A stretch of 64,000 nucleotides of DNA from SLID01 sp041667545. GTDB lineage: Bacteria > Omnitrophota > Gorgyraeia > Tantalellales > Tantalellaceae. Below are positions 1 through 7,334 of this stretch, one piece after another (the first letter of the stretch is position 1; each line of letters begins with the position of its first letter). Made by a program: the position numbers and the translations under genes. The stretch spans positions 37,051-101,050 of the forward strand of contig JBAYES010000001.1 of the NCBI GenBank assembly GCA_041667545.1. Reading direction: 5' to 3'. The notes under the pieces were generated by a model. That model had not been told where the DNA came from. It saw only the letters and a list, made by a program, of their open reading frames with translations, and searched no databases.

Positions 1-250
1 TGCGAGGAGTGGACGAAAAGAGTATTCCTCCGTCGTTGCGAGGAGCGAACGAAGAGAGTATTTCTCCGTCGTTGCGAGGAGCGAACGAAGAGAGTATTCC
101 TCCGTCGTTGCGAGGAGCGAACGAAAAGAGTATTCCTCCGTCGTTGCGAGGAGCGAACGAAAAGAGTATTCCTCCGTCGTTGCGAGGAGCGAACGAAGAG
201 AGTATTTCTCCGTCGTTGCGAGGAGCGAACGAAGAGAGCGACGAAGCAAT
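1..250. repeat. Seven tandem 36-bp REP-like repeats
   Basis: The core CGTTGCGAGGAGCGAACGAA recurs with an exact 36-base period. The TGCG of successive copies falls at 1, 37, 73, 109, 145, 181 and 217, with only A/G and C/T differences in the linkers. The last copy runs into GACGAAGCAATCTC, the usual other half of this dispersed element. Because 36 is a multiple of three the array is open in one frame, giving a 12-residue periodic peptide, which I do not regard as a gene. The array ends about 20 bases before the gmd start and may extend left beyond the window. Confidence 0.9.
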
Positions 251-271
251 CTCAAAAAATCAAGGAGCAAT

Positions 272-1252
272 ATGAGCAACAAAAAAGCGCTGATAACCGG
301 TATAACCGGCCAGGACGGCAGTTATCTTGCCGAATACCTGCTTAAAAAAGGATACGAGGTGTATGGTGTTGTGAGACGGGTTGCCTTGGAAGACCAAAAG
401 CACAGAATGTGGCGCATAAACCACATAGCCGACAAAATTAAATTTCACTCCGGGTCGCTTGAAAGTTATCCCAGTCTTTTTAAGATAGTGGAGAAGATCA
501 GGCCTGACGAATGTTATCATCTTGCGGCTCAGAGTTTTGTGACCTATTCTTTTGAAGACGAATTCTCGACCCTTAATGCCAATATTAACGGAACGCATTA
601 CATTTTATCGGCTCTTCAGAGCGTGGTTCCCGACTGCCGGTTCTATTTCGCCGCGTCCAGCGAGATGTTCGGGCGTGTAGAAGAAGTTCCTCAAACTGAG
701 ATAACAAAGTTCCACCCCAGGTCAGCATATGGCATTTCAAAAGTAGCGGGTTTTGATCTTACAAGGAATTACCGTGAGGCGTACAATATGTACGCGGTAA
801 GCGGCATACTTTTTAACCATGAATCGCCGCGCAGAGGATATGAATTCGTTACGAGGAAGATAACTTCTCTTGCGGCGCAAATTAAACTTGGCAAAGCCCA
901 AAAGCTGTATCTTGGCAATCTTGATGCCAAAAGAGACTGGGGCCATGCGCGGGAGTATGTCAAAGCCATGCATGCTATGCTTCAGCAGGATGAACCGTAT
1001 GACTATGTGATAGGTACGGGAGAAACCCACTCGGTGCGTGAATTTGCCGAAATAGCCTTTAAATGCCTTGATCTGGATTACAAGAAATATGTGGAAATCG
1101 ACCAGAATTTTTTCCGTCCCGCAGAAGTAGATCTTCTCATCGCCGATCCGTCAAAAGCAAAAAAAGAACTGGGCTGGGAATACGATCTCTCGTTCGAAGA
1201 TCTTGTCTCGGAGATGGTAAGATCAGATTACGACCATCTGTCAAAGAGCTAA
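272..1252 (+). CDS. gmd: GDP-mannose 4,6-dehydratase
   Basis: This SDR-type enzyme converts GDP-mannose to GDP-4-keto-6-deoxymannose in the cytoplasm, the precursor of GDP-perosamine, GDP-fucose and GDP-rhamnose. The 326-residue protein has the nucleotide-binding start GITGQDGSYLAEYL (residues 10-23), the family's SSEMFG segment (129-134), the catalytic pair Y153/K157 in AYGISK, and the signatures FNHESPRRG and KRDWGHAREYV. Length is normal for the family. An AGGAG at 263-267 supports the ATG at 272. It stands alone downstream of the repeat array. A perosamine-synthase-like aminotransferase encoded near 8.5 kb would use its product. Confidence 0.95.
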   Translation: MSNKKALITGITGQDGSYLAEYLLKKGYEVYGVVRRVALEDQKHRMWRINHIADKIKFHSGSLESYPSLFKIVEKIRPDECYHLAAQSFVTYSFEDEFSTLNANINGTHYILSALQSVVPDCRFYFAASSEMFGRVEEVPQTEITKFHPRSAYGISKVAGFDLTRNYREAYNMYAVSGILFNHESPRRGYEFVTRKITSLAAQIKLGKAQKLYLGNLDAKRDWGHAREYVKAMHAMLQQDEPYDYVIGTGETHSVREFAEIAFKCLDLDYKKYVEIDQNFFRPAEVDLLIADPSKAKKELGWEYDLSFEDLVSEMVRSDYDHLSKS

Positions 1253-1278
1253 GGGCTAAGGGCGAAGAGCAATCTCCC

Positions 1279-1327
1279 CGTCATTGCGAGGAGTCCACGG
1301 CTACTAAAACTTAGAACGACGAAGCAA
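1279..1327. repeat. Single REP-like element
   Basis: CGTCATTGCGAGGAG (1279-1293) and GACGAAGCAA (1318-1327) are the two halves of the element seen as a tandem array at 1-250, here separated by about 24 unrelated bases. It lies in the 148-base gap after gmd. No transposase of the REP-associated type is visible in the window. Confidence 0.7.
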
Positions 1328-1400
1328 ACCAAATAATATGAAAATGACAAGTCGCGCAAAGGACAAAGTGGAAAGGCAGGATAAGGACGATAGTGAATAA

Positions 1401-1748
1401 ATGGGTGCAAAGATGAGTGTATTCCACAAGGAACTTGGAAGTGGACGCTGGAATGAGATGCCATTCTGCGAGCAAATGGCGAATATCGGAAGCGAAGTAA
1501 GCAGGGCATTCAGATGGCGTGAAAAAGACAGAAAGGATCTTTCACTTAACTCGGCAAACAGGGCTTTGGAGCTTTTGGACATGACCACAAGACCCATAAA
1601 AAAATACGCCCGGTTAAAGGAACTATCGCGAGTAAGAGAAGTTTTGGTTGATTTTTTCTATGGTAGCAACGAATACGGTTCTTCTGGGATATCATTGCTA
1701 AAATATTTCGACCATTTTAACTATCTGGCGAGAATAGGTAAGGGGTAG
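1401..1748 (+). CDS. Conserved hypothetical protein (NEYGS / FDHFNYLARI type)
   Basis: A 115-residue soluble, charged, probably all-helical protein with no signal peptide. The patterns WNEMPFCEQMANIGSEV (about 17-33), RALELLD, LKELSRVREVLVDFFYG and the end segment YFDHFNYLARI match small conserved proteins that I recall from uncultured bacterial genomes; their role is unknown to me. Starts at 1401 and 1413 are both possible, and neither has a good ribosome site. It is flanked on both sides by REP-like elements, so it may be a small passenger unit and not part of the glycan pathway. No function is assigned. Confidence 0.7.
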   Translation: MGAKMSVFHKELGSGRWNEMPFCEQMANIGSEVSRAFRWREKDRKDLSLNSANRALELLDMTTRPIKKYARLKELSRVREVLVDFFYGSNEYGSSGISLLKYFDHFNYLARIGKG

Positions 1749-1805
1749 GGGCGAAGGGGCAAGAGGTAAGGGGTAAGAGCAAAGGGCGGAAGGGTCACAA
1801 AATCT

Positions 1806-1908
1806 CGTCGTTGCGAGGCCTCCGGAACGGAGGCCGAAGCAATTTAATAAAATAAAAATAAAACAAGTCCCGGGATTGCTTCGGTCGCTCCGCTTCCTCG
1901 CAACGACG
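1806..1908. repeat. Paired inverted REP-like element (BIME-like)
   Basis: Two copies of the dispersed element face each other. CGTCGTTGCGAGG (1806-1818) is the exact reverse complement of 1896-1908, and CCGAAGCAAT (1834-1843) is the exact reverse complement of 1875-1884. The left copy contains its own perfect hairpin GGCCTCCG-GAA-CGGAGGCC. The gap between 1749 and 1968 otherwise holds only purine-rich GGGGTAAGGGGC-like sequence. The pair could fold into a long cruciform or RNA hairpin before the next gene. Confidence 0.8.
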
Positions 1909-1968
1909 GGAAACGACCGAAGAATCTAAGGACTATTTAGCAATTTAACAACAAGGAGATACAGTACA

Positions 1969-3093
1969 ATGCAAGTACCGCTTTTAGACCTGAAAGGTCA
2001 GTACAAAAGCATTAAACAGGAAATAGATAAGACAATAGCCGATGTGGTCGAAAGCCAGTACTTCATACTTTCCTCTGAAGTATCGGAGTTTGAGAAGGAA
2101 GTTGCTTCTTATACCGGTGTTCCAGCTGGTGTCGGCGTGGCTTCCGGCACAGACGCCATAATCCTTGCGTTGAGAGCCGCGGGCATAGGCAAGGGAGACA
2201 GAGTAATAACCACACCTTTTACTTTTTTCGCTACCGCCGAGTCGATTTCCGTCCTCGGAGCTAAGCCAGTCTTCGTTGATATCGACCCCGAAACTTACAA
2301 TATAGACCCAAAGGCGATCGAAGAAGCCATGCTCAAAATACAAAAACGCGATAACGCCGAACGCGGTACGATCAAGGCTATCATCCCGGTCCATCTCTAC
2401 GGCCAATGCGCCGACATGGGCCCTATAATGGAGATAGCCCTTAAATACGGGCTTAAAGTAATAGAAGACTGCGCCCAGGCCATGGGAGCCGTCTACAAAG
2501 GGAAGAAAGCGGGGAGTTTCGGCCTCGCCGGAGCATTCAGTTTCTTTCCCAGCAAGAATCTGGGCGGATTCGGAGACGGAGGAATGGTAGTTTCGGACGA
2601 TGACGGTATTATTTCAGCCGTGAAAAAGTTAAGGGTACATGGCAGCTCAAAACAGTACATTCATGACGAAATAGCGTATAATTCCAGGCTCGATAGCCTT
2701 CAGGCCGCGATACTGAGGGTTAAGCTAAGAAAGCTCAATTTCTGGATAGAAAAACGTATAGAGATCGCCAGAAGATACAATGAGGCCTTTCAGGGAACGG
2801 ATATCGTTACTCCCAAAACCGGAGAAGGAAATACACACACTTATCATCAATACACCATATCGGTTCCTGACAGAGATGGTCTGCTAAATTATCTGGGGGA
2901 AAAGGGAATAGGCTCAAGAGTATATTATCCCGTACCCATGCACCTTCAGCCGTGTTATAAAGATCTGGGCTACAAAAAGGGAGATTTCCCCATATCGGAA
3001 AAAGCCGCAAAAAGCGTACTCTCTCTCCCGGTATATCCCGAACTTACGGAAGAAATGATACAATACGTCATCGACACAGTACTTGCGTTTTAG
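1969..3093 (+). CDS. DegT/DnrJ/EryC1/StrS sugar aminotransferase
   Basis: A PLP-dependent enzyme that would aminate a keto nucleotide sugar in the cytoplasm. The 374-residue length fits the family. The Schiff-base lysine is K196 in SFFPSKNLGG, the PLP-ring aspartate lies in VIEDCAQAMGA, and SGTDAIILAL is the phosphate-binding segment. The start VPLLDLKGQY resembles 3-keto-sugar aminotransferases (WbpE, FdtB or QdtB type) more than 4-aminating enzymes, but no matching 3-oxidase or 3,4-isomerase is seen nearby, so the substrate is open. An AAGGAG about 12 bases upstream supports the ATG. A consensus promoter for the next module starts 17 bases after its stop. Confidence 0.88.
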   Translation: MQVPLLDLKGQYKSIKQEIDKTIADVVESQYFILSSEVSEFEKEVASYTGVPAGVGVASGTDAIILALRAAGIGKGDRVITTPFTFFATAESISVLGAKPVFVDIDPETYNIDPKAIEEAMLKIQKRDNAERGTIKAIIPVHLYGQCADMGPIMEIALKYGLKVIEDCAQAMGAVYKGKKAGSFGLAGAFSFFPSKNLGGFGDGGMVVSDDDGIISAVKKLRVHGSSKQYIHDEIAYNSRLDSLQAAILRVKLRKLNFWIEKRIEIARRYNEAFQGTDIVTPKTGEGNTHTYHQYTISVPDRDGLLNYLGEKGIGSRVYYPVPMHLQPCYKDLGYKKGDFPISEKAAKSVLSLPVYPELTEEMIQYVIDTVLAF

Positions 3094-3109
3094 TTTTCCG
3101 AAAAAGCCT

Positions 3110-3137
3110 TTGACAAAGAAAAATTATAGTGTATAAT
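3110..3137 (+). promoter_or_regulatory. Consensus sigma-70 promoter of the first toxin-antitoxin module
   Basis: TTGACA (3110-3115) and TATAAT (3132-3137) are separated by 16 bases; both hexamers are perfect. A second TATAAT lies at 3139-3144. The promoter sits in the 85-base gap before the toxin gene and implies strong transcription unless it is repressed. Confidence 0.75.
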
Positions 3138-3146
3138 CTATAATAC

Positions 3147-3166
3147 ATATAACTTATAAGCTATAT
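3147..3166. promoter_or_regulatory. Candidate autoregulatory operator palindrome
   Basis: A 20-base near-perfect palindrome centred on CTTATAAG (3153-3160) is symmetric at 18 of 20 positions. It starts 9 bases after the -10 box and so covers the likely transcription start. The module encodes an XRE-family protein, a class that commonly represses its own promoter. Binding by that protein is inferred. Confidence 0.45.
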
Positions 3167-3178
3167 GGCAAGGCTAAT

Positions 3179-3889
3179 ATGGACAAAAACATTAGAGAAG
3201 CTCAAAAAGAAGTTTTAAAGGTTTTTTCGCGGCATGCCCAAAATTTCGCGCTTTCCGGCGGAACGGCCTTAGAACTTTACTATCTGCATCACAGATTTTC
3301 AATTGATCTGGATTTTTTTTCTCCCGTATATGATGTGAAAGAGATAGACCTTCTGATCAAAGAGTTAAAGAAAGACCTAAAGACCGATATAAAATTGGAA
3401 AATGAACTCATGTCCGGGAATAAAGCAAAAGTTCGTTTTTATACGATGCCCATAAGTGATTCAGAAAAGACGTTGAAAATAGATTTTGTTGAAGACGTGA
3501 TAGTAGATAAACCTGAAATTGAGAATTTTGAAGGTGTCAGAGTTTATGGGGCGCATAATATATATTTGCAAAAGGCCTCGGCCATTACGGGAACTCAGAT
3601 AAACACAGACCACATAGGACGGGAGATCATGCAGGGCAGGGTGGAAGCCAGGGACGCATTCGATCTATATATGCTTTCAAAAAAAATAAGTCCGCTTCAC
3701 GTGTTTTTAAAAAGTTCTCCGGGGTATATACAACGGGGGATAATTCAATGGTATAGAAGGTTCTCAAGAACAGATCTTAAGCTATCACTGCTTGACCTGG
3801 ATATCTATTCAAGAACATTCGACTCAAAGGAAATGATAATTCATCTGGAAGAAGAAATAGAAAAATTCATGCAGGAAACCATAATATGA
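3179..3889 (+). CDS. AbiEii-type nucleotidyltransferase toxin
   Basis: A member of the AbiEii/AbiGii nucleotidyltransferase family, toxins of type IV-like abortive-infection or toxin-antitoxin modules that modify RNA with a nucleotide. The 236-residue protein shows the core motif SGGTALEL (residues 26-33) followed by the metal-binding pair D43 and D45 in IDLDFF, and the second-half RDAFDLYML segment usual in the family. It is the first gene of a two-gene unit and overlaps the HTH gene by 4 bases (ATGA). This is toxin-first order, unlike the AbiEi-AbiEii order of the second module. The RNA target cannot be told from sequence. Confidence 0.85.
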   Translation: MDKNIREAQKEVLKVFSRHAQNFALSGGTALELYYLHHRFSIDLDFFSPVYDVKEIDLLIKELKKDLKTDIKLENELMSGNKAKVRFYTMPISDSEKTLKIDFVEDVIVDKPEIENFEGVRVYGAHNIYLQKASAITGTQINTDHIGREIMQGRVEARDAFDLYMLSKKISPLHVFLKSSPGYIQRGIIQWYRRFSRTDLKLSLLDLDIYSRTFDSKEMIIHLEEEIEKFMQETII

Positions 3890-4410
3890 GCAAAGCAAAT
3901 TCATCATATTCAAAGTATTTCTGGGACCTGAACGAAAAAGCGCTCACGGAAACAGCGGATATCTTAAAGGATCCCGATCATGAGAGATTTCAGCAGAGAA
4001 TGGTCAGACTGCTTTCCCGCTGTCAGAGCCCGGAAGAGCTTTTTTCTGTAATTTCAAAAGACAACTTTGTCAAAGCTTGGCCTAAATTGAGCAGGTACTG
4101 GGCAAAAATAGAAAAAATCTCGGATTTCAGAGACTGGTGGCAGACAATATACGAGGAGATCCTGAGAAGACAAGGCAAGGCCACGAAGGCAATGGGAGAG
4201 CCTTCGGCGCTCTTTAAGAATATCGGGGCAAAGATCAGGGAAGCAAGGACAGAAAAGGAAATCAGCCAGAAAGATCTTGCTTTGGCGGTTGGAATGAAAC
4301 AGCCCGATATTTCCAAGATCGAAGAGGGTAAAAAGAACATTACTCTTGAAACTTTAGCCCGAATATGTAAATATCTGGATATTCGAGAAATAGGGATAAT
4401 CGGAAAATAG
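3886..4410 (+). CDS. XRE-family HTH protein, probable antitoxin
   Basis: A 174-residue protein with a helical N-terminal half of no recognised family and a C-terminal XRE/Cro helix-turn-helix at about residues 112-170 (IGAKIREARTEKEISQKDLA, then MKQPDISKIEEGKKNI). It overlaps the toxin gene by 4 bases and is probably its partner and the repressor of the consensus promoter at 3110. Its final 26 codons, stop codon and 18 bases beyond are duplicated at 6490-6586, on the far side of a second toxin-antitoxin module. Antitoxin function is inferred from context; the DNA-binding domain is seen directly. Confidence 0.82.
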   Translation: MSKANSSYSKYFWDLNEKALTETADILKDPDHERFQQRMVRLLSRCQSPEELFSVISKDNFVKAWPKLSRYWAKIEKISDFRDWWQTIYEEILRRQGKATKAMGEPSALFKNIGAKIREARTEKEISQKDLALAVGMKQPDISKIEEGKKNITLETLARICKYLDIREIGIIGK

Positions 4411-4414
4411 TAGG

Positions 4415-4480
4415 AAAGGGGGACAGGCTACTTTTTATTCCTACAGTTCCCACAATATAAAAAGTTGCCTGTCCCCCTTT
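4415..4480. repeat. GGGGACAGGC hairpin element, copy A
   Basis: AAAGGGGGACAGGC (4415-4428) is perfectly complementary to 4467-4480. With one mismatch the stem extends through an inner CTTTTTAT/ATAAAAAG stretch, leaving a loop containing CAGTTCCCACA. It begins just after the HTH stop codon and recurs at 7335-7400. Elements of this type are familiar as dispersed REP-like hairpins mobilised by REP-associated tyrosine transposases, which is family knowledge. The hairpin is followed by several T residues and could also stop transcription. The rest of the gap to 4611 (GC-rich, CTCGCTTCGCTCGGG) shows nothing I can name. Confidence 0.8.
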
Positions 4481-4610
4481 TTCACAACGAGCAACCCCGT
4501 ACCACTCGCTTCGCTCGGGCACGGGTAGGCGAGCACCCAGCAACCTCTATGGGCGAGTCAACATTTTAACGTTGGCGAAACTATGGAAACATGATCGATC
4601 GACGAGGTGC

Positions 4611-5339
4611 ATGTTGAATAAACCGGAACTTAAACAGTATTTAATGAGCGGTCAGTTCCTGAATGCTCTGTCCAGACGGAAATATTTTAGCTTTGACGAG
4701 CTTTATGCCAAATTGTCGAAAAAGTATCCGGATTTAAAAAGAGTACAGCTATCTCGCTATATGTTTGATGTTGTTAAAAATGGAAAAATATATGGCGCCG
4801 GTCGAGGATGGTACTCTTTGATCAAAAGTCCTTTGACGGCAGAGCCGGAGTTTGTTCAAGAAATTGTGGATCTTCTGGCCAATGAGTATCCGCAAGTTGT
4901 TTTTTCCTGTTGGTCGACCAAACATATCCGGTCTTTTATGCATCACCTGCTTGCGAAATTTGTGACATTTGTTTATACGCAGTGGGAAGCGATGGAGATG
5001 ATGGGAGATTTTCTGGAATCGGAAGGATACAAGGTATGGGTCAATCCGCACGGGAAGGATATTGATCGTTTCCATGTGAATATGGAGAAAACCGTTGTTA
5101 TTCGCCCATTGATTTCTCGTGTTCCGGTTAATGGCCATTTTGCGACATTTGAGAAAATTCTGGTCGATCTGGGGGTGGAGATCCGGCAGTTGCCTTTAAT
5201 GGATGAGAGCGAATATGACACCTTGTTATCGAATGCTTTGACAGCCGGACGTGTGGATGTCGGAACTCTGATTAGTTATGCCAAGAGGCGGCGGTTAAGT
5301 ATTGACAAGACTGTATTCAATATTCGCAAGGCGTTATGA
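4611..5339 (+). CDS. AbiEi-like antitoxin (DUF6577 type)
   Basis: A 242-residue protein placed directly before an AbiEii-type toxin. The first 70 residues look like a winged-helix domain ending in GAGRGWYSL, as in AbiEi-like antitoxins. The middle, with QVVFSCWSTKHIRSFMHH, and a C-terminal helical part match the DUF6577 family as I recall it. I chose the ATG at 4611 because CGAGG lies just before it; an in-frame TTG at 4572 would add 13 residues. It probably neutralises the toxin and binds the promoter or palindromic DNA. Its stop codon lies inside a perfect inverted repeat. Function is inferred from context and family resemblance. Confidence 0.75.
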   Translation: MLNKPELKQYLMSGQFLNALSRRKYFSFDELYAKLSKKYPDLKRVQLSRYMFDVVKNGKIYGAGRGWYSLIKSPLTAEPEFVQEIVDLLANEYPQVVFSCWSTKHIRSFMHHLLAKFVTFVYTQWEAMEMMGDFLESEGYKVWVNPHGKDIDRFHVNMEKTVVIRPLISRVPVNGHFATFEKILVDLGVEIRQLPLMDESEYDTLLSNALTAGRVDVGTLISYAKRRRLSIDKTVFNIRKAL

Positions 5340-5378
5340 ATTAAATCCACATTTATCAAAAGTGTGGATTTAATTCAT
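5336..5378. promoter_or_regulatory. Perfect 16-bp inverted repeat between antitoxin and toxin
   Basis: ATGAATTAAATCCACA (5336-5351) is exactly complementary to TGTGGATTTAATTCAT (5363-5378), with an 11-base loop. The antitoxin stop codon lies inside the left arm, and the toxin ribosome site AGGGA follows the right arm at once. There is no T-run, so this is not a normal intrinsic terminator. It may be an operator, an RNA hairpin limiting toxin translation, or a processing site. Confidence 0.8.
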
Positions 5379-5392
5379 ATAGGGAATCTTAT

Positions 5393-6469
5393 ATGATTGA
5401 AAACAGGTGTTTTACGGCATCGTGGATTGAGCAAAAAAGGCGCGAAATCGGGCGTGTTGATCCGGCTCTCTTGGAAAAAACCATATATGCGATGGCACTT
5501 CTTTGCGGGCTGGCCCGGTCAAAAATGCCTTTTGTCTTCAAGGGCGGGACCAGTTTGATACTGCTCATTAAGGACTTCCGCAGGCTTTCCATCGATGTCG
5601 ATATCGTTGCCGATATTCCACGGTCAGAATATGAGGTGATTCTGGAGGAGATCGGGAAGACGGCTCCGTTTTTGGGCTACGTGGAGGATAAGCGCGGTGA
5701 CCGCGGCTTGCCAAGGCGGACGCATTTTAAGTTTGCGTATCATTCAGTCGTTTCTAAGCGCAAGGATTATGTTTTGCTGGATATTCTGGAAGAGAAGAAT
5801 ATCTATCCGACAACAAAGATGGTTGCCATTGAGCCTTCATTTGTAGAAGTATCACGGCGAGTTTCCGTACGAATGCCGACAGCCGAATGTCTCTTGGGGG
5901 ACAAGCTTACGGCATTTGCTCCGAATACGATAGGTGTTCCTTACGAAAGGAAGTCCGGAATGCAGATCATCAAGCACTTGTTTGATATCGGGGAGCTTTT
6001 TGGAGTTGCCGAAGATATGAACATGGTAAGACGGGCGTATGAAGCAATCGCCAGAGCTGAGATCGGCTATAGAGAGAACGCTTTTATTTTGGAAGAGGCA
6101 TTGACGGATACTTTTAATACTGGCGTCAAAGTTTGTATGATGGGCATGAGAGGAGAAAGGGCGGGTCGGGAAGCGGAGGTCTTGCGGAAGGGAATTCAAC
6201 GGGTTGAAAGCCATCTGGTTAATACGTTGTTCACACTGACAGAAGCTAGATTAGCGGCATCTCGGGCGATTCTGTTATCCGCTTTGGTGAGAGAAAAAAC
6301 AGACCGCAGAGGTCTGGGGGCTTTTCGTTGGAAGCCACAAGATGACGGGGGATTGGGTTCGCTTTCGCTAAACGGGGAATTGGAGAGACTGAACCGGATC
6401 AAGTTGATCTCTCCGGAAGCGTTTCATAATCTCCACACGGCCCAAGGCTTTTTAGTCGAGAAGATATGA
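5393..6469 (+). CDS. AbiEii-type nucleotidyltransferase toxin (second module)
   Basis: A 358-residue member of the AbiEii/AbiGii nucleotidyltransferase family. The catalytic core is FKGGTSLILL (residues 49-58) followed by D68 and D70 in SIDVDIV; a basic TKMVAIEPSF region and a KLTAFAPNT segment follow, as in larger AbiEii proteins. A long C-terminal helical part carries many charged residues. An AGGGA 7 bases upstream supports the ATG. It shares only the core motif with the shorter toxin at 3179, so the two are not recent duplicates. Both flanks carry a duplicated stretch from the first module's antitoxin, suggesting this pair arrived as a unit. Confidence 0.85.
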   Translation: MIENRCFTASWIEQKRREIGRVDPALLEKTIYAMALLCGLARSKMPFVFKGGTSLILLIKDFRRLSIDVDIVADIPRSEYEVILEEIGKTAPFLGYVEDKRGDRGLPRRTHFKFAYHSVVSKRKDYVLLDILEEKNIYPTTKMVAIEPSFVEVSRRVSVRMPTAECLLGDKLTAFAPNTIGVPYERKSGMQIIKHLFDIGELFGVAEDMNMVRRAYEAIARAEIGYRENAFILEEALTDTFNTGVKVCMMGMRGERAGREAEVLRKGIQRVESHLVNTLFTLTEARLAASRAILLSALVREKTDRRGLGAFRWKPQDDGGLGSLSLNGELERLNRIKLISPEAFHNLHTAQGFLVEKI

Positions 6470-6489
6470 TAGTGGCCTGTTCGTTGATC

Positions 6490-6586
6490 AAAGAACATTA
6501 CCCTTGAAACTTTAGCCCGAATATGTAAATATCTGGATATTCGAGAAATAGGGATAAGCGGAAAATAGCAGGAAAAGGGGACAGGC
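6490..6586 (+). pseudogene. Duplicated 3' fragment of the XRE antitoxin gene
   Basis: This 97-base stretch repeats 4332-4428 with four mismatches, at a constant offset of 2158. It holds the last 26 codons and stop (6566-6568) of the HTH gene plus the start of the GGGGACAGGC element, of which only the left arm remains here. It has no start codon or ribosome site and is a remnant. Together with the original copy it brackets the second toxin-antitoxin module as a long direct repeat. Confidence 0.88.
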
Positions 6587-6605
6587 GGGCGACAGGAACA
6601 AAACC

Positions 6606-7331
6606 ATGTATCTATCAGTGATCATACCAGCCTACAACGAAGAAAAAAACATCGAAGGGACTCTTGCCGAAATAGAGGCATATCTCGCGGGTAAGGATTT
6701 AGCATCCGAAGTCATCCTCATCGACGACGGCTCGATAAACTGGACAGTTGTTAAGGCTCGCGAATTTGAAGAACGAATTCGCGATTTCAGGATAATCGAA
6801 AGCAAGCCAAATCACGGGAAGGGATACGTTGTCAGGAGAGCCATGCTGGAGGCGCAAGGCGAGTACAGTCTTTTTATGGACGCAGATAACTCCACTTCGA
6901 TAAAGGAATTAGAAAATTTTTTACCCGCCATAAGCGATAAATTTGACATCTACATAGCTTCCCGAAGGATATCCGGTTCCAAAGTGAAAGTTCCTATAAT
7001 GCGCCGCGCTTTAGGCAATGTGTACATATTTGTAGCGCGCATCCTCCTCGGCATAGGTATAAGCGATATTAATTGCGGGTTCAAAATATACAGCAAAAAG
7101 TCCGTTCAAGACATTTTTACAAAGCAGCTCATGAACGATTGGAGTTTCGACGCCGAAAATCTGTTTGTTGCGAAAAAGTACGGTTACAAGATAAAAGAGA
7201 TTCCGGTAGAATGGAAGCACAAATACACGTCAAAAGTAAGGCCGTTTAGTGACGGGATCAAAAGTTTCACAAGTCTCGTAAAAATAAGAACAAACGACCT
7301 TTTGGGGAAATACCGCATAAATAGAGGATAG
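6606..7331 (+). CDS. Family 2 glycosyltransferase, polyprenyl-phosphate sugar synthase (ALG5-like)
   Basis: A GT-A enzyme likely to move a sugar from a nucleotide donor to a polyprenyl phosphate at the inner face of the membrane. The 241-residue protein begins LSVIIPAYNEEKNIEGTL, has the donor-binding LIDDGS (about 38-43), the metal-binding DADNST (about 95-100), and the DINCGFKIYS and NDWSFDAENLF segments typical of the ALG5/dolichyl-phosphate glucose synthase subgroup. There are no membrane segments. An AGGA lies 9 bases before the ATG. A second member at 11114 has the same architecture. Donor and acceptor cannot be read from sequence. Confidence 0.85.
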   Translation: MYLSVIIPAYNEEKNIEGTLAEIEAYLAGKDLASEVILIDDGSINWTVVKAREFEERIRDFRIIESKPNHGKGYVVRRAMLEAQGEYSLFMDADNSTSIKELENFLPAISDKFDIYIASRRISGSKVKVPIMRRALGNVYIFVARILLGIGISDINCGFKIYSKKSVQDIFTKQLMNDWSFDAENLFVAKKYGYKIKEIPVEWKHKYTSKVRPFSDGIKSFTSLVKIRTNDLLGKYRINRG

Positions 7332-7334
7332 AGG

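Noticed and set aside
1..250. CRISPR array
   Set aside because: The unit length of 36 suits a CRISPR repeat, but copies are directly joined with no spacers, and no cas gene is present.
9..275. An 88-codon open frame through the tandem repeats
   Set aside because: The peptide is a direct reflection of a 36-base DNA repeat, it has no ribosome site, and it overlaps the gmd start. The same DNA occurs elsewhere outside any frame.
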